Source: Neisseria yangbaofengii
Lineage (GTDB): Bacteria; Pseudomonadota; Gammaproteobacteria; Burkholderiales; Neisseriaceae
DNA: 64,000 nt
Assembly: GCF_014898075.1 (NCBI RefSeq)
Contig: NZ_CP062976.1
Location: forward strand, 2,170,001-2,234,000
Direction: 5' to 3'
Numbering within the stretch: position 1 is the stretch's first letter; the number at the start of each line of letters is the position of its first letter. Shown here one piece after another: positions 8,067 through 17,844 of the stretch. A program made the translations under genes and the position numbers. The notes beneath the pieces were generated by a model that ran no database searches, had not been told where the DNA came from, and worked only from the letters and a program-made list of their open reading frames with translations.

Positions 8067-9743
8067 TTAGAACAAACCGTGAATCACGCCATTTTCATCG
8101 ACATCGATTTTCTCGGCAGCCGGTACTTTCGGCAAGCCCGGCATTTTCATCATGTTGCCGCACAGGGCAACAATAAAGCCTGCGCCGGCGGATACGGTAA
8201 TGCCGCGCACGCTCACGGTGAAGCCTTCGGGCTTGCCCAATAAAGCGGCGTTGTCGCTCAATGAATATTGGGTTTTAGCCATGCACACAGGCATTTTATC
8301 CAAACCGAGTTTTTCCAGTGAGGCGATTTCGGCGTTGGCTTCGGCGCTGAACTCCACATCGGCCGCGCCGTAGATTTTTTGTGCGATGGTGCGGATTTTG
8401 TCTTTAATCGGCAGATCGGTTTCATAGGCAAATTGGAAATTATTCGGCTGGGTTTCGATGGCATTAACCACTTTTTGTGCCAAATCCGCGCCGCCCTCGC
8501 CGCCTTTTGCCCACACTTCGGCCAACGACACTTCCACACCTTGCTTGGCGCATTCGTCTTGAATCAGCTTCAATTCGGCATCAGTATCGGACACAAAGCG
8601 GTTGAGCGCCACCACCACCGGCAGGCCGAATACGTTTTTCAGGTTGCTGATGTGTTTCAACAAATTTGGTAAACCTTTGGCCAATGCGTCTAAATTTTCT
8701 TCACCCAAGTTGGCGCGTTCTACACCGCCGTTGTATTTCAGTGCGCGCACGGTGGCAACCACCACGGCGGCATCAGGTCGCAATTCGGCCAAGCGGCATT
8801 TGATGTCGCAGAATTTTTCCGCGCCCAAATCGGCACCGAAACCGGCTTCGGTCACGGCATAATCACCCAAGTGTTTCGCCAAACGGGTCGCCAACACGGT
8901 ATTGCAGCCGTGGGCGATGTTGGCAAACGGGCCGCCGTGTACGAATGCGGGCGTACCGGCGATGGTTTGCACCAAATTCGGCTTAATCGCGTCTTTCAAC
9001 AAAGCCGCCATCGCACCGTGTGCTTTTAAATCTTTGGCGTAAACCGGGCTGCCGTCTTTGGCGTAGGCCACCAAAATATTACCCAAACGGGTTTTCAAAT
9101 CGCTGATGTCTTTGGCCAGGCAGAACACGGCCATTACTTCGGATGCGACGGTAATGTCGAAGCCGTCGGGGCGCATCACGCCGTCAACGCTCTTGCCCAA
9201 ACCGTCGATGATATTGCGCAGTTGGCGGTCATTCATATCGACCACACGGCGCCACAATACGCGTTTCGGGTCGATATTCAGTTCGTTGCCTTGATAAATA
9301 TGGTTGTCCAGCATGGCCGCCAGCAGGTTGTTGGCCGCACCGATGGCATGGAAATCGCCGGTAAAGTGCAGATTGATGTCTTCCATCGGCAACACTTGCG
9401 AATAGCCGCCACCCGCCGCGCCGCCTTTCACACCGAATACAGGGCCCAAAGACGGTTCACGCAACGCAATCACGGCTTGTTTGCCAATGTAGTTCAACGC
9501 ATCGGCCAAACCGATGGTCACGGTGGTTTTGCCCTCGCCTGCCGGGGTCGGGTTGATGGCGGTCACCAAAATCAGACGGCCTTGTTTCTTTGGCAGCGCA
9601 AATGCTTCGTCGGGATTGATTTTGGCTTTGTAATGGCCGTATGGCTCCAGCTTTTCATGGGCAATGCCAAGCTTGGCCGCAATGTCGGCAATCGGCTGCA
9701 TGGCCGCGGCTTGAGCGATTTCGGCATCGGTTTTGAAACTCAT
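8067..9743 (-). CDS. fhs: Formate-tetrahydrofolate ligase
   Basis: This is a 558-residue FTHFS, which makes 10-formyl-THF from formate, ATP and tetrahydrofolate in the cytoplasm. The ATP loop [10 protein letters not shown] is at residues 65-74. Other blocks are [41 protein letters not shown] and the C-terminal [15 protein letters not shown] strong ribosome site GGAGGAG precedes the ATG. The gene stands alone, convergent with the xre gene and divergent from the EamA gene. Confidence 0.96.
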   Translation of the reverse strand: MSFKTDAEIAQAAAMQPIADIAAKLGIAHEKLEPYGHYKAKINPDEAFALPKKQGRLILVTAINPTPAGEGKTTVTIGLADALNYIGKQAVIALREPSLGPVFGVKGGAAGGGYSQVLPMEDINLHFTGDFHAIGAANNLLAAMLDNHIYQGNELNIDPKRVLWRRVVDMNDRQLRNIIDGLGKSVDGVMRPDGFDITVASEVMAVFCLAKDISDLKTRLGNILVAYAKDGSPVYAKDLKAHGAMAALLKDAIKPNLVQTIAGTPAFVHGGPFANIAHGCNTVLATRLAKHLGDYAVTEAGFGADLGAEKFCDIKCRLAELRPDAAVVVATVRALKYNGGVERANLGEENLDALAKGLPNLLKHISNLKNVFGLPVVVALNRFVSDTDAELKLIQDECAKQGVEVSLAEVWAKGGEGGADLAQKVVNAIETQPNNFQFAYETDLPIKDKIRTIAQKIYGAADVEFSAEANAEIASLEKLGLDKMPVCMAKTQYSLSDNAALLGKPEGFTVSVRGITVSAGAGFIVALCGNMMKMPGLPKVPAAEKIDVDENGVIHGLF

Positions 9744-9924
9744 GTTTTCTCCTCCAAGTAGATGGAATTGGGTGTATCATGGCATTATAACGTTTTTGAG
9801 AATGAACCGCATTTTTTCAAATCGAAAGGTTGTTTTTTTCATCCATATTTGTTTTCAGACGGCATTATTGCTAATCACGCCGTCTGAAACTCTGTTTATT
9901 TTCTATTTAAAAAAGGGGTTTCGC

Positions 9925-10353
9925 ATGGGGGCTACTTGGTTTTATTGGGCAGCGGCTTCGGCATTTTTCGCCGCACTCACCGCCATTTTCGCCAAAGCCG
10001 GTTTACAGGGCATCGATTCGGATTTTGCCACCTTTATCCGCACGCTGGTCATCATCGCCGCACTGGCCTTGTTTCTCACCTACACCGGCAAATGGCAGGG
10101 CGTGGAAAACTTCACCGGCCGCAACTGGGCATTCCTGATTCTCTCCGGTCTTGCCACCGGCGCATCATGGCTGGCCTATTTCAAAGCCCTGCAAATGGGT
10201 AATGCCTCGCAAGTTGCGCCCGTCGATAAATTCAGCTTGGTATTGGTCGCGCTGATGGCGGTGGTGTTTTTGGATGAGCGCCCAAGTACGCAAGAATGGG
10301 TGGGCTTGGGCTTGGTGACTGCCGGTGTACTGACTTTGGCAATTAAACGTTAA
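9925..10353 (+). CDS. EamA-type half-size transporter (DMT family)
   Basis: The 142-residue protein is a single EamA repeat with about five hydrophobic segments and the family ends SWLAYFKALQMGNASQVAPVDK and FLDERPSTQEWVGLGLVTAGV. Drug/metabolite transporters usually have two such repeats (about 300 residues), so this one probably works as a dimer, like four-helix SMR pumps. The substrate is unknown. I chose the ATG at 9925, preceded by AAAAGGGG. The frame stays open upstream to 9733 but enters the fhs promoter region. Confidence 0.8.
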   Translation: MGATWFYWAAASAFFAALTAIFAKAGLQGIDSDFATFIRTLVIIAALALFLTYTGKWQGVENFTGRNWAFLILSGLATGASWLAYFKALQMGNASQVAPVDKFSLVLVALMAVVFLDERPSTQEWVGLGLVTAGVLTLAIKR

Positions 10354-10391
10354 TATTTCTTTCCATCAAAAATTTGATTTAGGATTGCAAA

Positions 10392-10439
10392 AGGCCGTCT
10401 GAAAACAAGCAGATATTCAACATAACTTTCAGACGGCCT
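10392..10439. terminator. Inverted DUS after the EamA gene
   Basis: A 13-bp DUS stem with a 22-base loop lies 38 bases past the EamA stop codon. Confidence 0.55.
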
Positions 10440-10466
10440 CATTCAATTTGATTATTTATCCCGTAA

Positions 10467-10494
10467 AAAATGCCCGACACAAATCGGGCATTTT
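10467..10494 (-). terminator. Intrinsic terminator of fetA
   Basis: An 11-bp stem (AAAATGCCCGA and its inverse) with a six-base loop lies 12 bases beyond the fetA stop and has a T-run on the minus strand. It contains no DUS. Confidence 0.75.
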
Positions 10495-10505
10495 GCATAC
10501 TGCTT

Positions 10506-12590
10506 TTAGAAAGTGTAATTCATACCGATACGGTATTCACGACCGGCTCCCGGCAAGTTGCTGCGCTGTGCGTGCGGAATGTAATTTTTATTGGTAATGT
10601 TGTTTACTGCAAAATTCACATTCATCTTATCGTTGTTCAAAGGCTTCCAGTTGGCCGAAATATCAGTTACGCCGTAAGAAGCTTTACCGGTTCCATTAGC
10701 TGCAGTAATTTGAGCATTGCTTGTGAAGAAGTTATCTTCCGGTTTAACTTTTTCAACTTGGCGACGGTGTACGGCCACTTCCAAGTTTGGCTTGTTGAAG
10801 CGATAAGCCAAAGAAGCAGTCCATGTACGGCCAATGGCAGAAGCATATTCCGGATTAGAGCTCAAATGCTCACCATAGAAACGAGGTTTAGCATGTGCGA
10901 CACCTAAACGTGCAGTCAAACCTTCATAACGGTAAGAAGCAGCCAACTCGTAACCTTTATTTTTCACACGGCCGGCATTGATGATTTCAGAGGCACATTG
11001 CAGATTACTGCCATCGCACAAGTGGTTGTCACGGCCGGTGCTGGTACCCAATGCATCTTTAATATTCTGCCAGAAGTAGCTGCCTTCGAAGCCAAATGTA
11101 CCGTCATTGTAGTTGAAACCGATTTCCGTGTTACGGGCTTGTTCGGCTTTCGTGCCATCAGCAATCGATACCACACCGCGTGCACCGTGAGACATAATGG
11201 CATCGTGCATACGCGGGCTGCGGGTTGCATAATTGTGACTGGCACTGAAGCTCAAGCTCGGCATAGCCTGCCAAATGACACCTACGCTTGGATTAACTGC
11301 GCCATCGCTGATTTTCTTACCGTCCATGGCTTTAAAATTGAAATGATCATAGCGCAAGCCTGCAGTCAGGGTTACATCGCTGATATCGACAATGGCCTCA
11401 CCATATACGCCGACATCTTGTTTTTCCTGATGACGCACACCTTCACGGAAAATTTGATGCGGTTTCACTTCTTGATTACGGTAGTTGACACCGTATTTTA
11501 CCGTCACATTGTCGTGTACTTGCGAATCGAAATTGACATTGGCACCAATGGTATCGAGTTTGATTTTAGTGGCACCGGTATTGTTTCGTCCCCCCGCATA
11601 ACCATTACCACTGTCATCAGCAGACCAACGGCCTTGTTCCAAACGGTAAATGTTCGCATTGGCTGACTGGGCAAAACCCAAGTTCTTGCCTGTCCATTCC
11701 AAGTTGGTATGGTTAACGGTCATTTTGCGCATAGCCGGCGCTTGGGTTACAATACTGCCATTAGGCCTGCGGTATTCCTGCCACATTCCAAACTCTTCAC
11801 GAACCAATCGCTCACCTTTATGCTGTTCGTGACGATGGCTTAAAGCGACACGGTGGTCTTCATTGATATTCAGGCCGATTTTGCCTAAGTAGCCGGTTTT
11901 ATCCAATTTGCTGTAAGGCACACGGTTCGAACCGTTGTAATCATTGACATAATTTTTGCCGCCTTTATATTCGTCTTCGTCTACACGGTTGCCGGCAATC
12001 AAGTAATCAAATGCACCTGCCTTGCCAAACAAAGCGGCACCATAGTTATGACCGTCATTGCTGTTGTAACCGGCATTAATGCGTGCACCAAAATTAGGGT
12101 TAGTGCTGTTTTTCAATAAATCGGCAGCATCCAAAGTTTTGGCAATTACCGCACCATTGGTTTGGCCGATACCGGCAGAGGCACTACCCGCACCTTTTTG
12201 CACGGAAACGATTTTCACCAAAGCAGGATCCAACATATGACGGCCTTGATGGTAGTGAATTTGGCTATCTGAATAGCCACCGTCTACTTTCACATCTACC
12301 GAGTTTTGACCCATACCGCGAATATACAGATACTGCGTCGTACCGTTACCTGCACCCATACCAATCGCCGGCTCATCTTTAAACAGGCCACGCAAATCGG
12401 TCTCTACACTTTCATCTTTTTCTTTGCTGTTCACCACATTGGTTTTAACCTTAGTACCTTGACGGTCGCCGGTTACCATGACCGTATCCAAATCAGCTGT
12501 ATTCCGTACTTCGGTTTCGGCCGATACAGGCAACGCCACCAATGCACACATTACCGCAGAAGCCAATGGTAACTTCTTAAAATCTTTCAT
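10506..12590 (-). CDS. fetA: FetA/FrpB-like TonB-dependent ferric-siderophore receptor
   Basis: This is a 694-residue outer-membrane receptor. It has a signal peptide ending in LPVSA, a TonB box region (LDTVMVTGDRQG), a plug domain (RGMGQNSVDVKVDGGYSDSQ and VQKGAGSASAGIGQTNG) and a C-terminal 22-strand barrel ending in Phe. Blocks such as IADGTKAEQARNTEIGFNYN closely match meningococcal FetA, a ferric-enterobactin receptor and typing antigen. The surface loops differ, as expected. AAGGAG precedes the ATG. The fetB binding-protein gene that follows fetA in pathogens is not adjacent here. Iron control is likely. Confidence 0.9.
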   Translation of the reverse strand: MKDFKKLPLASAVMCALVALPVSAETEVRNTADLDTVMVTGDRQGTKVKTNVVNSKEKDESVETDLRGLFKDEPAIGMGAGNGTTQYLYIRGMGQNSVDVKVDGGYSDSQIHYHQGRHMLDPALVKIVSVQKGAGSASAGIGQTNGAVIAKTLDAADLLKNSTNPNFGARINAGYNSNDGHNYGAALFGKAGAFDYLIAGNRVDEDEYKGGKNYVNDYNGSNRVPYSKLDKTGYLGKIGLNINEDHRVALSHRHEQHKGERLVREEFGMWQEYRRPNGSIVTQAPAMRKMTVNHTNLEWTGKNLGFAQSANANIYRLEQGRWSADDSGNGYAGGRNNTGATKIKLDTIGANVNFDSQVHDNVTVKYGVNYRNQEVKPHQIFREGVRHQEKQDVGVYGEAIVDISDVTLTAGLRYDHFNFKAMDGKKISDGAVNPSVGVIWQAMPSLSFSASHNYATRSPRMHDAIMSHGARGVVSIADGTKAEQARNTEIGFNYNDGTFGFEGSYFWQNIKDALGTSTGRDNHLCDGSNLQCASEIINAGRVKNKGYELAASYRYEGLTARLGVAHAKPRFYGEHLSSNPEYASAIGRTWTASLAYRFNKPNLEVAVHRRQVEKVKPEDNFFTSNAQITAANGTGKASYGVTDISANWKPLNNDKMNVNFAVNNITNKNYIPHAQRSNLPGAGREYRIGMNYTF

Positions 12591-13049
12591 TAATTATCTC
12601 CTTGACAAAGCCATTTTTGATGAATTCTTTACTGAAATCAGACAACAGCAAAACTGCTTGGATCTCAATCCACTCACTGAAACATTTTGCTAATTGAAAA
12701 GGATCTTAGCATTATTTTACTAGAATCACCAGAAGATAGTAATGATTACCAATTTCCAATATGACATTAACGTAATAATTAAATTTGGATGCTTTCAAAC
12801 CATGATACTGATGATTTAAAAATATTCTCGATATAACTTCATATTGAAAACTTAATAACGTTTAATATAGTGATTTTCATGTAGTTATATTAAAAAAAAA
12901 TCTCTTCGGATTGCTGTCGCTTAATTATTTAAGCCAGTCCCTGTTCCACTGAATAAAAAAATAACTGTAGCAGAGAAGCGACACTAATTTTCATTTCATT
13001 AAACCTGCATACTAAATTTGATATTCAATGCTTTTACCATTTAAAACTG
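12591..13049. other. AT-rich upstream region of fetA
   Basis: No gene of convincing length is present. The stretch is clearly more AT-rich than its neighbours and includes runs such as TTAAAAAAAAATC near 12890. It must hold the fetA promoter; a Fur-like site is proposed separately at 12735. I see no poly-C tract like the one that makes fetA phase-variable in N. meningitidis. Confidence 0.5.
12735..12750. promoter_or_regulatory. Possible Fur box upstream of fetA
   Basis: GATAGTAATGATTACC resembles the GATAATGAT-type hexamer array of Fur sites and lies about 145 bp upstream of the fetA start. Iron regulation of fetA is established in pathogenic Neisseria; this particular site is only a guess from base pattern. 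Confidence 0.3.
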
Positions 13050-13097
13050 AAAAAAGGCCGTCTGAAAAACAGTTTCATTTTTCAGACGGCCTTTTTT
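13050..13097. terminator. DUS terminator of the mtrCDE operon
   Basis: A 20-bp stem with A and T tails surrounds an inverted DUS pair 14 bases beyond the mtrE stop. It should end the leftward mtr transcript. Confidence 0.8.
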
Positions 13098-13110
13098 CAT
13101 GATTCAAACT

Positions 13111-14547
13111 TTAATTGCCGGTTTCAACCGGATCATTGGTAAAGCGTTTCAAACCACCACCCAATACCTTGTACAAATCAGCCAGATTCTCCAAGCGGGT
13201 CAGCTGGGTGGCCAATACTTGCGTATCGGCACCGTAGCTGCTGCGTTCTGCATCAAGCAAATCTAATGCGTTGGATACGCCGTGTTTGTAGCGCAGGTTG
13301 ACCAAGCGCAGGTAGTCGCCGTATGAACGGCTTTGCTTGATTAATGCAGTGTAGCGTTGGTCGAGCTGGCGGCGTGCCACCAAGGCATTGGATACGTCTT
13401 GGAATGCTGATTGCACGGCATTTTCATATGCGGCCACTTGGGCTTGTTGGCGTAATTTGGCTACGTCGAGATTGGCTTTGTTGGTGCCCCAGTTGAAAAT
13501 CGGAATGCTGATTGATGGGCCGAACGACCACATGCGGTTAGGGCCTTTAAACAAGCCATCTAATTCGGTCGAGCCGGTGCCTAAAGAACCGGTCAAGCTG
13601 ATGCGTGGGTAAAACGCCGCACGCGCCGCACCGATGTTAGCATTGGCTTGCTTCAGCGCAAATTCCGCCGCACGCACGTCAGGACGGTTGAGCAATACTT
13701 CTGAGCTCAAACCGGCCGGCAGGCGGTCGATTTTGAACTGTCGGTCCAATGGCAGGCCTTTCGGCAAATCTTCCGGCAAAGGCTGGTTAATCAACAAAGC
13801 CAAGGCATTGCGCGCTTGTTCGCGGGCTTGCACGGCAGAAGCGTAATCGGCTTTGGCCGATTCAATCAAAGCTTCTTGTTGACGTAAGTCTACAGCGGAG
13901 ATCACCCCTGCCTTATGACGCAGTTTCGACAAATCGTAGGTCACTTCACGCGTTTTCAACACACGTTGCGCCAAAGCCATGGATTCTTCGGCGTAGCGTT
14001 CGTTGAAATAAGCTTTGGCAATGCTGGAAACCAAAGTCAAATGCGTAGCATCACGGGTAGCGGCACTGTTGAAATAACCTTGCAAGGCAGCTTCGCTGGT
14101 GCTGCGTACACGGCCGAACAAGTCGATTTCGTAAGAAGCCACACCCAGACCCACGGTGTAGGCTTCACGGACGTATGACGAACCGGTGCCGCTCATGTCG
14201 CGGGCAGTACGTGAACGGGTTGCGCTGCCGCTGCCGTCAACGTTTGGCAACAAATCATTGCGCGCAATCATATATTGTTTGCGGTAGATTTCCGCATTCA
14301 ACACAGCTTGGCGCAAGTCGGTGTTGCGTTCTAATGCGATTTCGATTAAACGATGCAGGCGCGGGTCGGCGAAATAATCCTGCCAACCCAATGAAGCAGC
14401 CTGAATACCCGGCTCAGCAGTATCGTGTTTAAAAGTGTCGGCAACGGCCACAGTCGGCTGCTCGTATTTCGGCATCAGGGAACAGGCCGATAACAGCACC
14501 GCAGCAGCCACCGCGCTCAACACAGGTTTGATGGTTGTATTTTTCAT
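13111..14547 (-). CDS. mtrE: MtrE outer-membrane efflux channel
   Basis: MtrE is the outer-membrane exit duct of the MtrCDE pump. The 478-residue lipoprotein starts with a signal ending in the lipobox LLSACS, followed by the two duplicated TolC-like domains. Typical blocks are DLFGRVRSTSEAAL, RPDVRAAEFALKQANANIGAARAAFYPRISL and KHGVSNALDLLDAER. It is the last gene of mtrC-mtrD-mtrE, separated from mtrD by 60 bp that include an imperfect DUS hairpin. The length is close to gonococcal MtrE. Confidence 0.95.
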   Translation of the reverse strand: MKNTTIKPVLSAVAAAVLLSACSLMPKYEQPTVAVADTFKHDTAEPGIQAASLGWQDYFADPRLHRLIEIALERNTDLRQAVLNAEIYRKQYMIARNDLLPNVDGSGSATRSRTARDMSGTGSSYVREAYTVGLGVASYEIDLFGRVRSTSEAALQGYFNSAATRDATHLTLVSSIAKAYFNERYAEESMALAQRVLKTREVTYDLSKLRHKAGVISAVDLRQQEALIESAKADYASAVQAREQARNALALLINQPLPEDLPKGLPLDRQFKIDRLPAGLSSEVLLNRPDVRAAEFALKQANANIGAARAAFYPRISLTGSLGTGSTELDGLFKGPNRMWSFGPSISIPIFNWGTNKANLDVAKLRQQAQVAAYENAVQSAFQDVSNALVARRQLDQRYTALIKQSRSYGDYLRLVNLRYKHGVSNALDLLDAERSSYGADTQVLATQLTRLENLADLYKVLGGGLKRFTNDPVETGN

Positions 14548-14559
14548 AAAAAATCCTTA

Positions 14560-14596
14560 AGGCTGTCTGAAAAATAAAGTCTTTTTCAGACGGCCT
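14560..14596. terminator. Imperfect DUS hairpin between mtrD and mtrE
   Basis: The left arm carries a variant DUS (AGGCTGTCTGAA) and the right arm a normal one, so the stem has a G-U pair. It lies inside the operon and could weaken mtrE expression or just mark uptake DNA. Confidence 0.45.
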
Positions 14597-14607
14597 GTTA
14601 GCTTTGA

Positions 14608-17600
14608 TTAGTGCTTATCAGCGTCAGATTGTGTGGTTTCGTCGGCCAACATACCCGCAGCGGCGGCTTGCTGAACGGCAATTTCATGCTCGTGTGCGGT
14701 TTCTTTGAAGAACTTACGCACCACCACATAAAACAGCGGCACCAAGAATACCGACAGCAATGTGCCGATCAGCATACCCCAGAATACCGTTGTACCGATG
14801 GCACGCTGGCTCGACGAGCTGGCACCCGAAGCGATATACAGCGGCACCACGCCCAAAATAAAGGCAAACGAGGTCATTAAAATCGGACGGAAACGCAGGC
14901 GTGCAGCTTCCAATGCAGCGCCCAACGCGCTCTTGCCTTGAGCCTGCAAGTCTTTGGCAAACTCGATAATCAGAATCGCATTTTTCGCCGACAAACCCAT
15001 CACGGTTACAAAACCGACTTGGAAGTAAATATCGTTGGCATACGCCGGAATACCGCCCAACAACATATCAAGCAGATTGCGGCCGCTCACGCCAAGCGCA
15101 GCACCAATCAGACCCAGCGGAATCACCAGAATCACCGCCAGCGGAATCGACCAGCTTTCATACAGCGCAGCCAATACCAAGAAGATGGCGGCACCGGCCA
15201 AAGCATACAGAATCATGGTTTGCGAACCGCCTTTTGCCTCTTCGCGAGACTGGCCGCCCCATTCCAAGCTGTAACCGCCGCCCAATTCTTCAACCATCTG
15301 CTGCAAGGCAACCATAGCGGCACCGGTCGAATGGCCCGGAGCCGGCGAACCGGTCAGCTCCATCGCAGGATAGCCGTTGAAACGTACGCTCTGCTGCATA
15401 CCGTTTTCCCAAGATACGGTGGCAAAAGTCGAAAGCGGCACGGCAACGCCCTGTCTGTTCGGCACAGTCAGCGCCAGAATATCGGCAGGCTGCATACGGC
15501 CGGCGGCTTCAGCCTGAACCATCACCCGCTGCAAACGGCCCTGATTCGGGAAGTCGTTGATATACGAACCGCCCAATGCCGTACCCAATACGTTGCGGAT
15601 ACTTGAGAAATCAATACCTTGTGCAGCAGCAGCCTGACGGTTGATGTCGATTTTCAGCTGCGGCGCATCTTCCAAGCCGCCGGCACGCACGGTTTGCGGA
15701 TTGAAAATCGGGCTTTGACGCATTTTGCCGATCAATTCGTTGCGTTTTGCCAGCAAGGCTTCATGGCCGCTGTTGGTGCGGTCTTGCAGGTAAAACGACA
15801 AACCCGAAGCGTTACCCAGTTCCATAATCGCAGGCGGCGAAATCGCAATCGCAAAACCGTCTTTGAGCGTACCCATAGCGGCACCGGTCAATTTGCCGGC
15901 AATCGCAGCCGCATTGCTGCCCGGCGCATTACGCTCACTCCAGTCTTTCAGAATCACAAAGCCCATCGCCATATTTTGACCCGAACCGCTGAAACTGAAA
16001 CCGGATACGCTGATTACGTTTTCCACTTCCGGCATGGATTGGGCAATTTTGGTAACCTGATCAAGCGTAATATCGGTACGCTCTTTGGTCGCACCGGCAG
16101 GCAGCTGCACGCTCACCATCACAAAACCTTGGTCTTCTTCCGGCAGGAACGATCCCGGCAGTCGGGTCAGCAGGAATACGCCGACGGCCGACAATGCCAC
16201 ATACACCACCGCCATACGGCCGGTTTTGCGCAGGATTTTCGCCACCCAGCCTTCGTAACCGTGGGTTGCGCTGTCGAATTTACGGTTGAACCAACCAAAA
16301 AAGCCTTTTTTCGCTTCGTGATGGCCTTTCGGAATGGCTTTAAGCATGGTGGCACACAATGCCGGTGTCAGCGTCAGGGCAAGGAATGCCGAGAATGCGA
16401 TTGCTGCAACCATCGTAATCGAAAATTGGCGGTAAATATTACCGGTTGCACCACTGAACATCGCCATCGGCACAAATACCGACATCAACACCGCCGTAAT
16501 ACCGATTACCGCACCGGAAATCTGCCCCATCGCTTTTTTGGTGGCTTCTTTCGGCGGCAAGCCCTCTTCCACCATAATCCGCTCGACGTTTTCCACCACC
16601 ACAATGGCATCATCGACCACAATACCGATGACCAATACCATCGCAAACATGGTCAATACGTTAATCGACATGCCCATATATGCAATCACGGCAAATGCCC
16701 CCATCAGGGAAATCGGCACCACAATCGTCGGAATCAGCGTGTAGCGGATATTCTGCAGGAAGAGATACATCACGATAAACACCAATACGATGGCTTCTAC
16801 CAACGTTTGGATCACTTTTTCAATCGAAATATCAACGAATGTGGACGTATCATAAGGAACGACCCATTTCATGCCCGCAGGGAAGAATTTTTGCAGCTCT
16901 TCCATTTTGGCTTTCACCGCTTTGGCGGTTGCCAAGGCATTACCGCTGTTGGACAGCGATACCGCCATACCGGTTGTGGCCGAGCCGTTGAGTTTGGATT
17001 CGGTAGCATAGTTTTCCATACCCAAACTGATTTTCGCTACGTCTTTCAGATAAACGTTGGAACCGTCCGTATTGGAACGCAGCATAATGTTGCCGAACTC
17101 TTCAGGCGTACTCAACTGGCCTTGGGCGGTAATGGTTGCCGAAATGGTCTGGCCTTCGTTGGCAGGCAGCCCACCGAGTGCACCGGCAGAAATCTGCACA
17201 TTTTGGTCGCTGATAGTGGCAGATACATCGGCAAACGACAGATTGAAATTTTCCAGTTTCTTCGGATCAACCCAAATCCGCATCGCACGCTGCGCACCAA
17301 ACAGGCGAACACCGCCCACGCCGTCAAGACGCTGCAATTCAGGCACGACGTTGCGTTGGGCATAATCGTTCATTTCTTCGACAGAATGGCTGTCGGATGT
17401 GAGCATCACCACCTGCAGGAAGTTGGAACGGGCTTTGGATACGGTTACACCGTATTGCTGCACGGTAGCCGGCAGCAAAGCGGTTACTTCCGAAAGTTTG
17501 TTCTGCACATTTACCTGCGCCAAATCCTCATTGGTTTCCGGCGTAAAAGCCAGCGTTACCGAACCACTGCCGCTCGAATCGGCAGACGTGGTCATATAGT

Positions 17601-17826
17601 CCAAACCGTCCACGCCGTACATATTACGTTCGATTACCGACAATACGCTGTCTTCCATCACTTTGGCGGAAGCACCGGGATAAGTGGCGGTCAGAGTAAT
17701 GGTCGGCGAGGCCACCGACGGATATTGGGAAATCGGCAGGCTTTTAATCCCGAAAAAGCCGGCGGCGATGATAAAAATGGCGATAACCCATGCAAAGATG
17801 GGTCGGTCAATAAAAAACTTAGACAT
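14608..17826 (-). CDS. mtrD: MtrD RND drug-efflux pump
   Basis: MtrD is the proton-driven inner-membrane transporter of the pump. The 1072-residue protein starts MSKFFIDRPIFAWV and has 12 membrane helices and two large periplasmic loops. TM4 carries the proton-relay pair in GIVVDDAIVVVENVERIM. Also seen are ARLRFRPILMTSFAFILGVVPL and the hydrophobic-amphiphilic (HAE-1) signature around GASAKVMEDSVLSVIE. It exports macrolides, detergents, fatty acids and host peptides in relatives. It is transcribed between mtrC and mtrE. Confidence 0.97.
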   Translation of the reverse strand: MSKFFIDRPIFAWVIAIFIIAAGFFGIKSLPISQYPSVASPTITLTATYPGASAKVMEDSVLSVIERNMYGVDGLDYMTTSADSSGSGSVTLAFTPETNEDLAQVNVQNKLSEVTALLPATVQQYGVTVSKARSNFLQVVMLTSDSHSVEEMNDYAQRNVVPELQRLDGVGGVRLFGAQRAMRIWVDPKKLENFNLSFADVSATISDQNVQISAGALGGLPANEGQTISATITAQGQLSTPEEFGNIMLRSNTDGSNVYLKDVAKISLGMENYATESKLNGSATTGMAVSLSNSGNALATAKAVKAKMEELQKFFPAGMKWVVPYDTSTFVDISIEKVIQTLVEAIVLVFIVMYLFLQNIRYTLIPTIVVPISLMGAFAVIAYMGMSINVLTMFAMVLVIGIVVDDAIVVVENVERIMVEEGLPPKEATKKAMGQISGAVIGITAVLMSVFVPMAMFSGATGNIYRQFSITMVAAIAFSAFLALTLTPALCATMLKAIPKGHHEAKKGFFGWFNRKFDSATHGYEGWVAKILRKTGRMAVVYVALSAVGVFLLTRLPGSFLPEEDQGFVMVSVQLPAGATKERTDITLDQVTKIAQSMPEVENVISVSGFSFSGSGQNMAMGFVILKDWSERNAPGSNAAAIAGKLTGAAMGTLKDGFAIAISPPAIMELGNASGLSFYLQDRTNSGHEALLAKRNELIGKMRQSPIFNPQTVRAGGLEDAPQLKIDINRQAAAAQGIDFSSIRNVLGTALGGSYINDFPNQGRLQRVMVQAEAAGRMQPADILALTVPNRQGVAVPLSTFATVSWENGMQQSVRFNGYPAMELTGSPAPGHSTGAAMVALQQMVEELGGGYSLEWGGQSREEAKGGSQTMILYALAGAAIFLVLAALYESWSIPLAVILVIPLGLIGAALGVSGRNLLDMLLGGIPAYANDIYFQVGFVTVMGLSAKNAILIIEFAKDLQAQGKSALGAALEAARLRFRPILMTSFAFILGVVPLYIASGASSSSQRAIGTTVFWGMLIGTLLSVFLVPLFYVVVRKFFKETAHEHEIAVQQAAAAGMLADETTQSDADKH

Positions 17827-17844
17827 GCAGCCTCCTCAATTATT

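Noticed and set aside
12735-12750. A firm Fur-box assignment at fetA
   Set aside because: The match is partial and unsupported by other sites, so it is kept only as a low-confidence feature.
13888-14180. A second small regulator opposite mtrE
   Set aside because: The frames on that strand are antisense shadows without a helix-turn-helix.
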